Shown piece by piece: positions 8,106 through 16,503 of a stretch of DNA of 33,259 nucleotides. A program made the position numbers and the translations under genes. The notes beneath the pieces were generated by a model, which was not told the DNA's origin, did no database searches, and saw only the letters and a program-made list of their open reading frames with translations. The number at the start of each line of letters is the position of its first letter. The first letter of the stretch is position 1. The stretch is from a virus, in IMG/VR virus record IMGVR_UViG_3300023222_000334, positions 1 to 33,259 of that record, one strand, 5' to 3'.

Positions 8106-9316
8106 GAGACGATCACCGTGATGGATGAATCAAGCGTCGTCGCTTTTTCAAAAAGTTCAATCTCAATCGTCGTCGGTGCGAAACTCCCCGCGGCGATTCG
8201 GACTTCGACATTGAGAACATTCAGCCCAGGTTCTACAATATTGATCGCACCGGCCGCTTCAAATGGGGATACATCCGCGCCGACCACGAGCCCCGCTTGG
8301 CCGTCGAGCTCCCCATTCGCATACGCCAGAATTGCCGATTTGACCAAAGAGATGGCGTTACTGATCGTGGTCGACGCGATGGTGACCTCATAGAATACCG
8401 CGATTTCATCCGGGCGATCGAAAAGCACTGTGTAGGTTTGACCGCTCGTGGGGTCGAGAACGTCTTCCGAAACAGGGAGCGAGCTGTTTCCGTTGTTCCA
8501 ATTCGACCCTGCACTCTTCGAGCCCAACAGTGCGGAAGCCACTTCCGCATCAGTCCCGCCGTCCACGCAAGCCCAAACGGAGTGCGCGACGAGAGTAATA
8601 TTGTCCGGCGCCGTGGGGGTAATCAGCACATTGGTGAAGTTTTCTCGAAAAGTGAGGGACGTCACCCCCGCCACCTCTCGCACGTTGCTGAAGACTGAGA
8701 CAGCGAGCCCCGAGCCCTGGGCCCCCAAGGTCTCGACCCGCTCCGCGCGCACGCTGATATCGCTCTGCGTCGTAACACCGAGCGTTGCGGCGACCGTATT
8801 GGTGACAGTCTCCCAACCCAGAACGGCGCTTACAGGCGTCGTGAGCGTGCCTATGGCGGCTTCTATGGCCCCTGTCTCAACCGAGGCGAATGCCACAGAC
8901 CCGAGCCCTGCGCCGTCAAGTGTGAGGTCCGCCAGGGTCTCGAACTCATCACCCCCCGCAGTCGCGGCAATCGTCCCAGCCGGGATGAACGTCGATGGGA
9001 CGCCCGTCAGATCGGGTGGGGTCGTAAAGGTGGACGAGGTTGCGGCGCTCCGGGCGCCGCCGAGGAGCGCCCAAATCGCATCGAGAAAAACGCCCCCTGC
9101 GAGATTCGGATTGATCTGATTCGCGAGCTGTGCGTTATTGGTGGCGATCCCGGCCCGTGAGGCCGTCTCTGCGCTGATTAAAATGCCCTCGGGTGTCTCG
9201 GGGTCGAGATCGAGATCGTCGCCGAAAACGGCAGTGTACTCCGCCTCCACCTCCGCTTGGAGAGTACTCGTGTCCGCGATGATGACGCCCGTATCGTCAA
9301 TGAAATCAAAGCTCAC
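8102..9316 (-). CDS. Baseplate wedge protein, J-like (gp47 family)
   Basis: 404 residues, GTG start at 9316 with GGGGGATC upstream, overlapping the gp25-like stop by 11 bases. The N-terminus (DDTGVIIADTSTLQAEVEAEYTAVFG, then DPETPEGILISAETASRAG) is the classic opening of Baseplate_J proteins; the centre has the RAERVETLGAQGSGLAVSVFSNVREVAGV motif (QxG.GxxxAxxxxLxxVxGV in the family), and the C-terminus has the AILAYANGELDGQAGLVV...EAAGAINIVEPGL region. It forms the wedge ring around the hub together with the gp25-like protein encoded just before it. Confidence 0.93.
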   Translation of the reverse strand: MSFDFIDDTGVIIADTSTLQAEVEAEYTAVFGDDLDLDPETPEGILISAETASRAGIATNNAQLANQINPNLAGGVFLDAIWALLGGARSAATSSTFTTPPDLTGVPSTFIPAGTIAATAGGDEFETLADLTLDGAGLGSVAFASVETGAIEAAIGTLTTPVSAVLGWETVTNTVAATLGVTTQSDISVRAERVETLGAQGSGLAVSVFSNVREVAGVTSLTFRENFTNVLITPTAPDNITLVAHSVWACVDGGTDAEVASALLGSKSAGSNWNNGNSSLPVSEDVLDPTSGQTYTVLFDRPDEIAVFYEVTIASTTISNAISLVKSAILAYANGELDGQAGLVVGADVSPFEAAGAINIVEPGLNVLNVEVRIAAGSFAPTTIEIELFEKATTLDSSITVIVS

Positions 9317-9671
9317 TGAAAAGATCCCCCGTACCGATACCCACAGTCCCGAAATCGGTCAGGATAATCGCATCATAGACCAAGGTATTGTCAACAATTT
9401 CTGAGCTAAATTGCTGCACTTCCTGTACTCCCTCGACGCCTCGAAGGGCCTCGATCGCGTAAAACTGAAACCGTTGTTGATTGGGCACGCCATCCCAAAG
9501 TGTCGAACTCGTCGGAACCCCTCGCGTCGTATTGTAGCGCAGCTCTCCCCGTTGAGTCTCGATCGCACTCACGCACGCTTGCTGGACGGCTTCGATATCC
9601 GTCAAGAGCCCCAGCTGGTTATTGGTCCCGATGAACAGATCCTTGTTTGCGTTTTCCTCTAGAATTTTCAT
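9306..9671 (-). CDS. Baseplate wedge protein, gp25/GpW-like
   Basis: 121 residues, ATG 9671 preceded by AAGGTCCC. The sequence NNQLGLLTDIEAVQQACVSAIETQRGELRYN followed by GVPTSSTLWDG and an AIEALRGVEGVQEV segment matches the lysozyme-related gp25/DUF2634 fold used in contractile injection systems, where it nucleates the sheath on the baseplate. Encoded directly before the J-like gene, the usual order. Length is normal for the family. Confidence 0.9.
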   Translation of the reverse strand: MKILEENANKDLFIGTNNQLGLLTDIEAVQQACVSAIETQRGELRYNTTRGVPTSSTLWDGVPNQQRFQFYAIEALRGVEGVQEVQQFSSEIVDNTLVYDAIILTDFGTVGIGTGDLFSEL

Positions 9672-9680
9672 TTTGGGACC

Positions 9681-10226
9681 TTAGTAGCGTGTATGACGGA
9701 TATGATAGAAAGCCGCTATGCCAAGGGCTACGACCAAAGAGACAGAACCGAGCCCAGGAACAGTTTTGGGGGCCCCGCATATATCACAGTCGTATTCAGG
9801 AAAATAGAATATATAGTCTTTTTCAACAAAACCAGATCCCGTGAAACGCTTTGTTGTAAAACTAGCGTAGGGATGACCGGGAGTGGGAAATCTAGGAAAA
9901 TCAACAAACTCGGAGCTGTCATCGTAAGTTACACCTAAAATATCTTCAATCGAAATTACGTCGCTGTCTGCATCGACCCAATAGAATACATGCTTTTCCA
10001 AACCCCAACTTGTGGACCGTGAATATTCAACTCTGATACCTGGGGGATTAGAAAAAGTCGCGGTAGCTGACCAAGGACCTTCGCCGGGAATCCAAAAGTC
10101 ACCATCCCAACTAGGTGCTGAAAGCATTTCAGCCTCTGTGGGATAATTCGGAAAAAATCGCTCCGCTCCATATGCGGGTCCAATCAAACCAGCCGTCATA
10201 ATTAAGGCTATACATATATTTTTCAT
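9681..10226 (-). CDS. Exported protein with signal peptide and C-terminal sorting-like tail (cargo gene)
   Basis: 181 residues if started at ATG 10226, which has AAGGATATTGAAA at ideal spacing; the ATG at 10244 overlaps the spike stop (ATGA) but has a poorer site. Residues 1-21 are a Sec signal peptide (MKNICIALIMTAGLIGPAYG, cleavage near AYG/AE). The mature part has aromatic, beta-rich sequence and a DCDIC cysteine pair. The last 26 residues are VPGLG, a hydrophobic helix, then HIRHTRY: the motif-helix-basic pattern of exosortase/archaeosortase substrates (PEP-CTERM-like or PGF-CTERM-like). It is more AT-rich than its neighbours and sits between spike and wedge genes, so it looks like an acquired cargo gene rather than a tail part. 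Function unknown; an envelope-acting protein is likely. Confidence 0.8.
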   Translation of the reverse strand: MKNICIALIMTAGLIGPAYGAERFFPNYPTEAEMLSAPSWDGDFWIPGEGPWSATATFSNPPGIRVEYSRSTSWGLEKHVFYWVDADSDVISIEDILGVTYDDSSEFVDFPRFPTPGHPYASFTTKRFTGSGFVEKDYIFYFPEYDCDICGAPKTVPGLGSVSLVVALGIAAFYHIRHTRY

Positions 10227-10240
10227 TTTCAATATCCTTT

Positions 10241-10936
10241 TCATGGTGTCGCCGTGGGTGCATCAGTTTCGGCTTCAGTGTTATCGCCGGGGGTGTCATT
10301 GGGCTGTGCGTGCGAATGAGTCGAAACGCCGATCTTGTTTCCGGCACTGTCGGCGACGATTGTTCCTACGGCTTCAAGATCCCCGGTCACCGTGACCAAC
10401 GGCGCGTCTAGAAGAATCTCCGTATCGGAAGTAATCTTAATTCTCGAATCTTGAATCGAGATCCGCTGAGTTCCGTCGAGTGTCTGGAGCACCGCGAACG
10501 CGTCGTCCTCGGCGTTGAGGGTCCACTTCCGAAATTGGTCGGGGATGAATATGGCGTCGCTAAACGAATGCTTTCGAATCGTGTTGGGTCCCGTTTTATT
10601 CAGGTTCTGGAGAAATAGCGAGATGTCCCGGTCGTTTGCTTTAATCCACCCCAAATCCCCGGGCGCGATATTGAAAGATAGCACGGCATTTCCCCCTCCA
10701 ATATTCAAGACGGGGACGCTCGCGATCTCTGCGCGGTCAAGCAAAGTCTCGTCCGTCTTGAGTAATTGAATCATAGCTCGCACCGTAGCACGGTTCGTCG
10801 TTCGATCATAAGCGACGACAACTCCGGGCAACATGTCGTCCACCCCTTGCAGGAACTTCCCCAAGATCTCTTGTAGGGCCCCCGCGAACGAACCGCTATT
10901 CGCTGGGTTTCGTGAGTTTTGAACGTTGTCGACCAT
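10241..10936 (-). CDS. Baseplate central spike, gp138-like
   Basis: 231 residues from ATG 10936 (MVDNVQNSRNP); an upstream in-frame start would overlap the hub gene by about 100 bases and is less likely. The first half (LPGVVVAYDRTTNRATVRAMIQLL...IASVPVLNIGGGNAVLSFNIAPGDLGWI) is an OB-fold like phi92 gp138 N-terminal domain. This is followed by short beta repeats (ISIQDSRIKITSDTEILLDAPLVTVTGDLEAVGTI) as in triple-helical spike stems. The end carries a THSHAQ motif, the His-x-His seen where metal is bound at spike tips. It punctures the outer membrane. Placed between hub and wedge genes, as expected. Confidence 0.9.
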   Translation of the reverse strand: MVDNVQNSRNPANSGSFAGALQEILGKFLQGVDDMLPGVVVAYDRTTNRATVRAMIQLLKTDETLLDRAEIASVPVLNIGGGNAVLSFNIAPGDLGWIKANDRDISLFLQNLNKTGPNTIRKHSFSDAIFIPDQFRKWTLNAEDDAFAVLQTLDGTQRISIQDSRIKITSDTEILLDAPLVTVTGDLEAVGTIVADSAGNKIGVSTHSHAQPNDTPGDNTEAETDAPTATP

Positions 10937-10943
10937 GATCTCG

Positions 10944-11780
10944 TTATACAATCCCGTCTTGTCTCGCGGCTTCAAAAATGTAGTAAAACGGGGTGTCCCG
11001 ATTCGCCAAATTAAAGCCGAGTTTATATATCCTATACACCCCATCGGTCGCCGGGTACGCCTCGCTTGTCAATTCGATCAACTCCCCCAAGCGGAGTTGC
11101 GGGTCAAATAACACTGTGCAGCGCACGCCGACATCGATAAATTCAGGAATCCGAATCAGTCCAGTCTTGATATTCACTTGGGTATTTGCGCTTACCGCGA
11201 CCCCACTTCGCGGCCGAATGACCAAACGATCGTCGTCAATGTACGTGTCTACACCGCTCGCAATCAGACGCAGAGAATCAACTAGCTTTTCCACCGTCCC
11301 CGAAAAAGAAAAATTGGCAACGTCCTTATCTTCCGTATCGAACACCAATTGAACACCGAGTATATCCGCAGTGGTTTGCGCAATCGCGCTGAATTTTGTC
11401 GAGGCATTCTGACTGAGAGCTAGGATCTCCCCCTTCCGAAATTGTCCCGTAAGCGCACGGATCGTGACCCAAATATCCGGGGGCGGGCTGACATCCACTG
11501 TCATGATATCACCCTCAAAAACTTGAACGAGACCGGTACTCTCCCTCCCCGCTTCAACCAGTACACTATTTTTGAGCTGTCTTCTTGCTACTCGATACGG
11601 CGTACCTTCTGTTAACAATCGTTCACGAGTCGGCTTGTCGATATTGGCAATACGAATCTCCGCAAAATTCTGAAGCGCACTCGTATGCTTTGTTCCTATG
11701 GCGCTGATGGCGAGGTTTTCAAAGACCTGTTTTTCGCCGTCAAGATCAATCGTGACCCGGAGTAACCTAGGATCGAGCAC
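10944..11780 (-). CDS. Baseplate hub protein (gp27/gp44-like)
   Basis: 278 residues from GTG 11780, which has GAGGATAT at suitable spacing; a TTG at 11795 is the alternative. It overlaps the preceding gene's stop by 14 bases. It starts with a beta-barrel-like segment (VTIDLDGEKQVFENLAISAIGTKHTS). It then continues through a tail-protein-D-like middle (FEGDIMTVDVSPPPDIWVTI, AIAQTTADILGVQLVFDT, IASGVDTYIDDDRLVIRPR) to ELIELTSEAYPATDGVYRIYKLGFN. These are features of trimeric hub proteins that hold the spike. The position before the spike gene supports this. Confidence 0.85.
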   Translation of the reverse strand: MLDPRLLRVTIDLDGEKQVFENLAISAIGTKHTSALQNFAEIRIANIDKPTRERLLTEGTPYRVARRQLKNSVLVEAGRESTGLVQVFEGDIMTVDVSPPPDIWVTIRALTGQFRKGEILALSQNASTKFSAIAQTTADILGVQLVFDTEDKDVANFSFSGTVEKLVDSLRLIASGVDTYIDDDRLVIRPRSGVAVSANTQVNIKTGLIRIPEFIDVGVRCTVLFDPQLRLGELIELTSEAYPATDGVYRIYKLGFNLANRDTPFYYIFEAARQDGIV

Positions 11781-12084
11781 TAGCGATATCCTCAACAGTG
11801 AGATAAAACAAAAACTGCGTGATTCCGAGAGAGGAAAAAATCGGAATGTTGTCTAGCTCCGTAGTCATAATGAAATTTCCCCCGGCGCCCTCCAAATATT
11901 CGTAGGGAATCAAAGGCGTATCCGCGAAGAAACGAGAGCCCGAAACGACAACGACATCGTTGATTAAGATCGTGACCGACATCACGCCTTGCGTCTCTTT
12001 CAAAGTGATGTCGTAACTCTGATCATCAAGCTGAACGGAGAGAGATTGATTCGCAACCGCTTCAAGTGGAATTCGAACAGGCAT
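11767..12084 (-). CDS. Small baseplate protein (Pam3 gp18-like)
   Basis: 105 residues, ATG 12084 two bases after the TAA of the Dit-like gene. The sequence is all-beta: QLDDQSYDITLKETQGVMSVTILINDVVVVSG, then RFFADTPLIPYEYLEGAGGNFIM. It resembles the short hub-associated protein described in the Pam3 baseplate and found in many DUF3383-type myoviruses between the Dit-like and hub genes. Family assignment is from recall of that pattern. Confidence 0.82.
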   Translation of the reverse strand: MPVRIPLEAVANQSLSVQLDDQSYDITLKETQGVMSVTILINDVVVVSGSRFFADTPLIPYEYLEGAGGNFIMTTELDNIPIFSSLGITQFLFYLTVEDIASARS

Positions 12085-12086
12085 TC

Positions 12087-12692
12087 TTACACCCCAAAAA
12101 TAGACTTGGCCCTATCCAAAATACCCTCCCCCACATCTGTAGCGAGGGCTAAGGCATTTTGTTTTCCTCGCGTCACAGTATCCGTGTCTTCCGTTTCCGC
12201 CGGTGGGGGTGTGGCCAGCGTGGGCGTCTCGAATTGAATTTCACTCGTATTAAAGGACAAAGCGACCCCATCGAACATACTCGACGTTTCTTCATGAGGC
12301 ATCGATTGAAGAATCTGATTTCGATAAGTAGCCGTTCGAGTCTGAATGGATAGAAAGGTCCCATTCTCATACAGCTGGCGAATCTCATCATAGGTATCTC
12401 GCACGCGGGTAATGAAATCCCCTCCCGAGATCAACCCCCGCACCACAGACACACTATCTACCAGGATCACTTGCAACTCAATCGTGACGGGTTCAATGAT
12501 TCGATGATCGACAAGCGTTTGCCCTGTCTCGAGTGGGTGCTTAAAAAACGTCGCGTGTTCGTCCACTGTCGCATTGATCAAATGCGCACTTTCAAGGATA
12601 ACTTCATCGTCTCCGACATCGCTTTGCTTAAAGATCGCGACAACATCTTTCCCCGCGGTCGGAATGAGTGCAGTTATCCCTACCCGCGTCAT
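12087..12692 (-). CDS. Dit-like distal hub/baseplate protein
   Basis: 201 residues; the ATG overlaps the tape measure stop (ATGA). Motif HATFFKHPLETGQTLVDHRIIEPVTIELQVIL is characteristic of the Dit-like N-terminal domain in contractile phages, and the later TRTATYRNQILQSMPHEETSSMFDGVALSFNTSEIQ fits the rest of the domain. The C-terminal 45 residues (PPPAETEDTDTVTRGKQ...) look flexible. It joins tail tube to hub. The order tape measure, Dit-like, small baseplate protein, hub, spike is the conserved one. Confidence 0.87.
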   Translation of the reverse strand: MTRVGITALIPTAGKDVVAIFKQSDVGDDEVILESAHLINATVDEHATFFKHPLETGQTLVDHRIIEPVTIELQVILVDSVSVVRGLISGGDFITRVRDTYDEIRQLYENGTFLSIQTRTATYRNQILQSMPHEETSSMFDGVALSFNTSEIQFETPTLATPPPAETEDTDTVTRGKQNALALATDVGEGILDRAKSIFGV

Positions 12693-13969
12693 CCTGACAC
12701 ACCATCGTCAAAAATGTCGATACCCGTATCCCACACTTCCCTAAGGGCATCTCCTAAACCTTGAGCGACCCCGCCCGCGTCCGTGGCTTGAGTCTCGACA
12801 GTAACTCCCCCTATTGTCATTGTCTTACTTTGACTAGTCACTGCGCTTCTTATCCCTGCAGTCGCTGCGGCCGCGAGTATTTGAATCGGGTTCCCCGATG
12901 CAATAGCGGCTACCTGTTGTACGTCGATATTCCCACTAAGATCGGTGAAGAATCTCTTAGCGGTAACCCCTGCACGACCGACCACAGAATCTTCCCCGGA
13001 CATGAACTTTTCCATATCTTCCACAAGGAGGCCCAAAGCGAAAGCAGCGGCGAGAATGGCCGCCGCAGTGAGAAGAAAGGGAGCGGCCAAAGCTGCGGCC
13101 TTGATCGCGAGAGCGCCTAGAATGACGCCCAAACCCTTAAGGAAAATCATCACTATATCTTCATTGTCTTTAATCACTTCGATGAAATCAAGTAGCCCTT
13201 CCTCCATCTTTTCAAGTCCGGGGATCGCCTCCACAAGCATTTCCGCAGAAGCATCGCTAAGTAAATTCTTAAACTCTCTCCATTTTATATTGAGTTCAGC
13301 AAGCTTCACAAGCTGCTCGTCATTGAGACGATTCATTCCCGCTTGACGTGCAACAAGATTCCCCACTTCTCTCTCGCCGCGGCTCAGAAGAAGAATGGTC
13401 CCTTCGTCGAGACCCAACATTTTGCCGAGTGCTTGTTGATCGACGCGAGTGAGTCCCTCGAATTCTTTCGCGATCTCGGGGAGAAGATCCAAAGGCGATT
13501 TCAATTTACCCGTAGCATCAACAGCCGCGATACCCAAGATACCGAGGGCCTTCGTCGCGTCATTGGGGCCCGACACGAGCGAATCATTGATTAAAGTATT
13601 AAGCCCGCGAAGCGAACCCTGAAACGTTTTGGCGTCGCCCCCAATCGATTCTACGGCACGCCCCCAATTCGTGATCTCGGTAGCGCTCTCGCCAATAATC
13701 TGGCTCAATAACGTAAGCTCTTGCGACTGGGCGGCGATTCCTTTGGCCCCTGAGATCAGTTGGGTGACGGCGAAGACACTGGCAAAAGCGGCGACGGCCC
13801 CTGTGGCCAGGGTGTTGAAACTGGCGCCGAGAGAAAGCGCTTTCTTGTCCGCGCCGCCGATACTTGTTTCTAACTTATCGACGGCATCTTTGGCCTTCTT
13901 CGATCCTTCTTCCACGTCGGAGGCATCGGTTTTGAACAGGATAAAAAATGTGTCGAGAACCGATGGCAT
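12689..13969 (-). CDS. Tail tape measure protein
   Basis: 426 residues from ATG 13969 (TGATG overlap with the chaperone extension; a GTG one codon earlier is possible). It begins LDTFFILFKTDASDVEEGSKKAKDAVDKLE, a coiled coil with an A-rich GAVAAFASVFAVTQLI helix. The middle holds ITNWGRAVESIGGDAKTFQGSLRGLN and LGKMLGLDEGTILLLSRG, both typical of tape measure proteins. The hydrophobic stretch at about residues 285-325 (FLKGLGVILGALAIKAAALAAPFLL...AAAFALGLLV) is the membrane-active segment. It is short, which predicts a short tail. Confidence 0.93.
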   Translation of the reverse strand: MPSVLDTFFILFKTDASDVEEGSKKAKDAVDKLETSIGGADKKALSLGASFNTLATGAVAAFASVFAVTQLISGAKGIAAQSQELTLLSQIIGESATEITNWGRAVESIGGDAKTFQGSLRGLNTLINDSLVSGPNDATKALGILGIAAVDATGKLKSPLDLLPEIAKEFEGLTRVDQQALGKMLGLDEGTILLLSRGEREVGNLVARQAGMNRLNDEQLVKLAELNIKWREFKNLLSDASAEMLVEAIPGLEKMEEGLLDFIEVIKDNEDIVMIFLKGLGVILGALAIKAAALAAPFLLTAAAILAAAFALGLLVEDMEKFMSGEDSVVGRAGVTAKRFFTDLSGNIDVQQVAAIASGNPIQILAAAATAGIRSAVTSQSKTMTIGGVTVETQATDAGGVAQGLGDALREVWDTGIDIFDDGVSG

Positions 13970-14235
13970 CACTTCGCCTTTGACTGAGCATGTTTTATAG
14001 CGAGATATTCATTGTACCGGCTAACCGTGATGGCTTCCCAGATATCGAAAGCGTCTTCTAAGGTGTAAACGGTCTTCAACTCCCGGAGGGTGGCTTTTCC
14101 TTCAGCGATGATTGCTCCAATAACGGGGTCAATATTGACAAAATCCACTCGGGGAGCTTCGCTGTTAAATCCTCCAAGAAATTTGAGACTTTGCCGTTGC
14201 TGAAAAAAGAGCAGTTGTACTCCATCAGCGCCCAT
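13969..14235 (-). CDS. Tail assembly chaperone, -1 frameshift extension (T-like)
   Basis: This frame overlaps the end of the chaperone gene by 160 bases and has no good start of its own. Its useful part, after the overlap, reads LKTVYTLEDAFDIWEAITVSRYNEYLAIKHAQSKAK, a compact helical extension ending next to the tape measure start. Tail chaperones of long-tailed phages are made as a short form and a longer fusion by -1 slippage. Two in-frame slippery heptamers lie in the overlap, T_TTT_TTC at 14202-14208 and A_AAT_TTC at 14178-14184. The fusion would join residues up to about CSFF of the upstream frame to QQRQSLKFLGG in this frame. The frame relation is exactly -1, which I checked codon by codon. 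Confidence 0.8.
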   Translation of the reverse strand: MGADGVQLLFFQQRQSLKFLGGFNSEAPRVDFVNIDPVIGAIIAEGKATLRELKTVYTLEDAFDIWEAITVSRYNEYLAIKHAQSKAK

Positions 14236-14519
14236 TCAAGCCGCGCGAGCGTTTCCCAACTCCGTACATGATTGTTGATCAACTCGCGTGTGGTGAGGTG
14301 TAAAGGATCGCCGGTACCCGTATCGACCGCGGCGAAATTCATCATTTTGAGCATGATTTCCTCGTTGGTCTTGTACTCCCCGAGCTTCGGCATTCCACTG
14401 GTCGGGTACTGCGTCACGATCTCCCGCCCACTCACCGCATCGAATTTTGAAATGATGTATGCTTTTTTACTCCCGTCCGGAAGTTCGATCTCGACTTCTT
14501 TGGGTTCAATCATGTTCAT
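14076..14519 (-). CDS. Tail assembly chaperone, short form (G-like)
   Basis: 147 residues; the ATG overlaps the tail tube stop. It opens EPKEVEIELPDGSKKAYIISKFDAVSGREIVTQYPTSG, a common beginning of phage tail assembly chaperones that sit between tube and tape measure. The middle is helical (TRELINNHVRSWETLARLEWALMEYNCSFF), and its last 40 residues overlap the -1 frame. It should coat the tape measure during assembly and not enter the virion. An alternative ATG two codons in is equally usable. Confidence 0.85.
   Translation of the reverse strand: MNMIEPKEVEIELPDGSKKAYIISKFDAVSGREIVTQYPTSGMPKLGEYKTNEEIMLKMMNFAAVDTGTGDPLHLTTRELINNHVRSWETLARLEWALMEYNCSFFSNGKVSNFLEDLTAKLPEWILSILTPLLEQSSLKEKPPSGS
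14202..14208 (-). promoter_or_regulatory. Programmed -1 ribosomal frameshift site (T_TTT_TTC)
   Basis: On the coding strand the upstream reading frame is TCT TTT TTC AGC. The heptamer T TTT TTC fits X XXY YYZ, and a -1 slip re-pairs both tRNAs as TTT TTT before entering the frame that continues to 13969. A second fitting heptamer, A AAT TTC, lies 24 bases downstream at 14178-14184; the first should be the stronger. No clear downstream pseudoknot was identified by eye. Confidence 0.6.
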
Positions 14520-14965
14520 ACAGTGGCCGTCCGATTTTCAAATGAGAAGATGTACGCCTTCGATTTGAACCGACCCTCACTCGAGATACTTTTCCCGGGC
14601 ATGAACTCATCACAAGACCCACCCGTGAGAGTTTCCAAACTGGCATCGGGATAAGAAATCATACTGGTAACCACATCTTTTTGACTCACTTTTCCTCGCC
14701 CTGCCCGGTTCGCTTCAAACAAAAGACTGAGATTTCGATCGTCTTCTGAATTTGCGATGACATTGAGGGTCATCAGGATCACATTCGCTTGCGTCCAGTT
14801 CACCTTCGTTCCATTGAGGCCCATCGCACTCGCAGTAATGATGAGCGAGGGGATGTCCAACGGGTCCGCGTCATCCGCAAATTCAGTGACTTCAATCCCG
14901 ACAGGGAATGTATTCGAAGCCAGAATTCGAACCGATGTTCCAAATCCCGCAATGTCTTCCGCCAT
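14516..14965 (-). CDS. Tail tube protein
   Basis: 149 residues, ATG 14965, ten bases after the sheath TAG. FGTSVRILASNTFPVGIEVTEFADDADPLDIP followed by LNGTKVNWTQANVILMTLNVIANSEDDRNLS matches the DUF3277-type tube proteins paired with DUF3383 sheaths. The size is that of a single-domain tube subunit. It stacks as hexamers inside the sheath. Immediate downstream overlap with the chaperone gene supports the call. Confidence 0.9.
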   Translation of the reverse strand: MAEDIAGFGTSVRILASNTFPVGIEVTEFADDADPLDIPSLIITASAMGLNGTKVNWTQANVILMTLNVIANSEDDRNLSLLFEANRAGRGKVSQKDVVTSMISYPDASLETLTGGSCDEFMPGKSISSEGRFKSKAYIFSFENRTATV

Positions 14966-14974
14966 GATTTACCC

Positions 14975-16489
14975 CTAAATAAGAACGTGAGAGCCTTCGA
15001 CTTTTCGAACGACGTCGTTTTTGCTGTACAGAAGGAGATAGTTCACAACAAAATTTCCGGATGTAGGCTCTGTAAGGAATCCCGTAATCCAATATCCAAT
15101 ATTTTGAATTTGCAAAAAGGCATTCTCATCACCAGTAAGTGTCGTAATGGTTGCAATTTGATTATCGTTGAGCGTTTTTCCGACACTGATAATCCCACTC
15201 ACAAGCGCGTCGTCAATATTCCCTTGAATCGAAGTGAGTACTTGGGTGATCCCTGAGGCATTCGCCGGAACCGCAGGCTGGGAGACAAGCAAATTGATAA
15301 GCGACACCCCGATGGCATCTTTCAAAAACGCTTCATTGGCGTACACACCCATATCGATCGGATCGCTAGTCCCACCCATCAAAAAACCGCGCTGATAGAA
15401 AGCGATCAATTGCCCCGCTTGCTGCGTCTGACCGTAGTAGTTGACCCGGATCGCGTCGAAGGTATTTGCAAGCACCGTCGTCGTGACACTGGCCGTGAGT
15501 GAGAACTGTTGGAACATATAGTTCTGTACCGAGGCCCGACGGAAATACGGCGTCGAAGCGAACACGGCCGCGGGGGCGAGCCAGGGGTACTCGAGCGGAT
15601 CCAACGTGTCATCATATAGCGTCACACCCGTACCGCTGATATCGTCGATCGCATCAAACAGGGCTTGCGAGTCTGCAGCCAACGTTTTCTCGAGGTACAT
15701 GAACTTGACGTTCTCGCCGTCATTCCACGTCGCCGCTTCCAGAATCTCCGCTTCTGATTGCGTGGTGATGAAGGCAAACGATCCGTAATTGTTCGAGAGC
15801 TGAGTCGATTCCGTGAGAACTTCCGTGACGGTCTGGATATTCGCCCCATCCGAGAATCGCGCCGTGGGCAATTGCCAACCGATCAAAGGCGCGACTTCCG
15901 TACCTCCTTGCTCGCCCGGTCCAATATCCATCGTAGCCGCGCCTGCAGGACCCCCGCCCACCAACTCAAAGCGTTGATCGGTCGCGTTGAATGAAACTAC
16001 CGCACCCGTAAACTGGACACTGGCGGCTGTCGCTACGATTGCGGCTTGAATTGTCGCCGCCACATCGGCCAAACTGGTATCGCCGGTGAAGTCGATCCCG
16101 GTAATAACTTCCACATTAGGACCCATGGTGACCGTCATTTCACCATCGGTAATCGGGTCATCAGTGAAGGTGCCCAGCACATAAGTATCTTCCGCACCGA
16201 AGACGAGCGGGAATGTATCCACGTCCGCCCAGAACGTGTAGCTGATCTTGTTCGCCTGGGTGCTAAGCTTATTGATGAAGCCGAAATAGAACTGCGCTTG
16301 AAGGAACTCCGTCGAAGTCGTTCCAAAGAAAGTGCCGACGTCATCGACATCCGTAAACTCGACGACTGTACCTGTCGGAACCAACGGGTTCGTGGTCACC
16401 AACCGCAAGATGAGTTCGCGATTCGTAGCGACCGCCGCGCCACCGACACTACTGACAATGGCTACATATTGGGCAAAGTCGATAGGCAT
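14975..16489 (-). CDS. Contractile tail sheath protein (DUF3383-like)
   Basis: 504 residues with AGGAGCGC before ATG 16489. The N-terminus MPIDFAQYVAIVSSVGGAA, the FWADVDTFPLVFGA region, the long beta-rich insertion at about 110-210 and the C-terminal NDNQIATITTLTGDENAFLQIQNIGYWI segment fit DUF3383 sheath proteins. Presence of a sheath is the main proof that this is a myovirus. The insertion (GEMTVTMGPNVEVITG...DIGPGEQGG) likely faces outward. It sits between connector genes and the tube gene. Confidence 0.92.
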   Translation of the reverse strand: MPIDFAQYVAIVSSVGGAAVATNRELILRLVTTNPLVPTGTVVEFTDVDDVGTFFGTTSTEFLQAQFYFGFINKLSTQANKISYTFWADVDTFPLVFGAEDTYVLGTFTDDPITDGEMTVTMGPNVEVITGIDFTGDTSLADVAATIQAAIVATAASVQFTGAVVSFNATDQRFELVGGGPAGAATMDIGPGEQGGTEVAPLIGWQLPTARFSDGANIQTVTEVLTESTQLSNNYGSFAFITTQSEAEILEAATWNDGENVKFMYLEKTLAADSQALFDAIDDISGTGVTLYDDTLDPLEYPWLAPAAVFASTPYFRRASVQNYMFQQFSLTASVTTTVLANTFDAIRVNYYGQTQQAGQLIAFYQRGFLMGGTSDPIDMGVYANEAFLKDAIGVSLINLLVSQPAVPANASGITQVLTSIQGNIDDALVSGIISVGKTLNDNQIATITTLTGDENAFLQIQNIGYWITGFLTEPTSGNFVVNYLLLYSKNDVVRKVEGSHVLI

Positions 16490-16503
16490 TTCATGCGCTC
16501 CTG

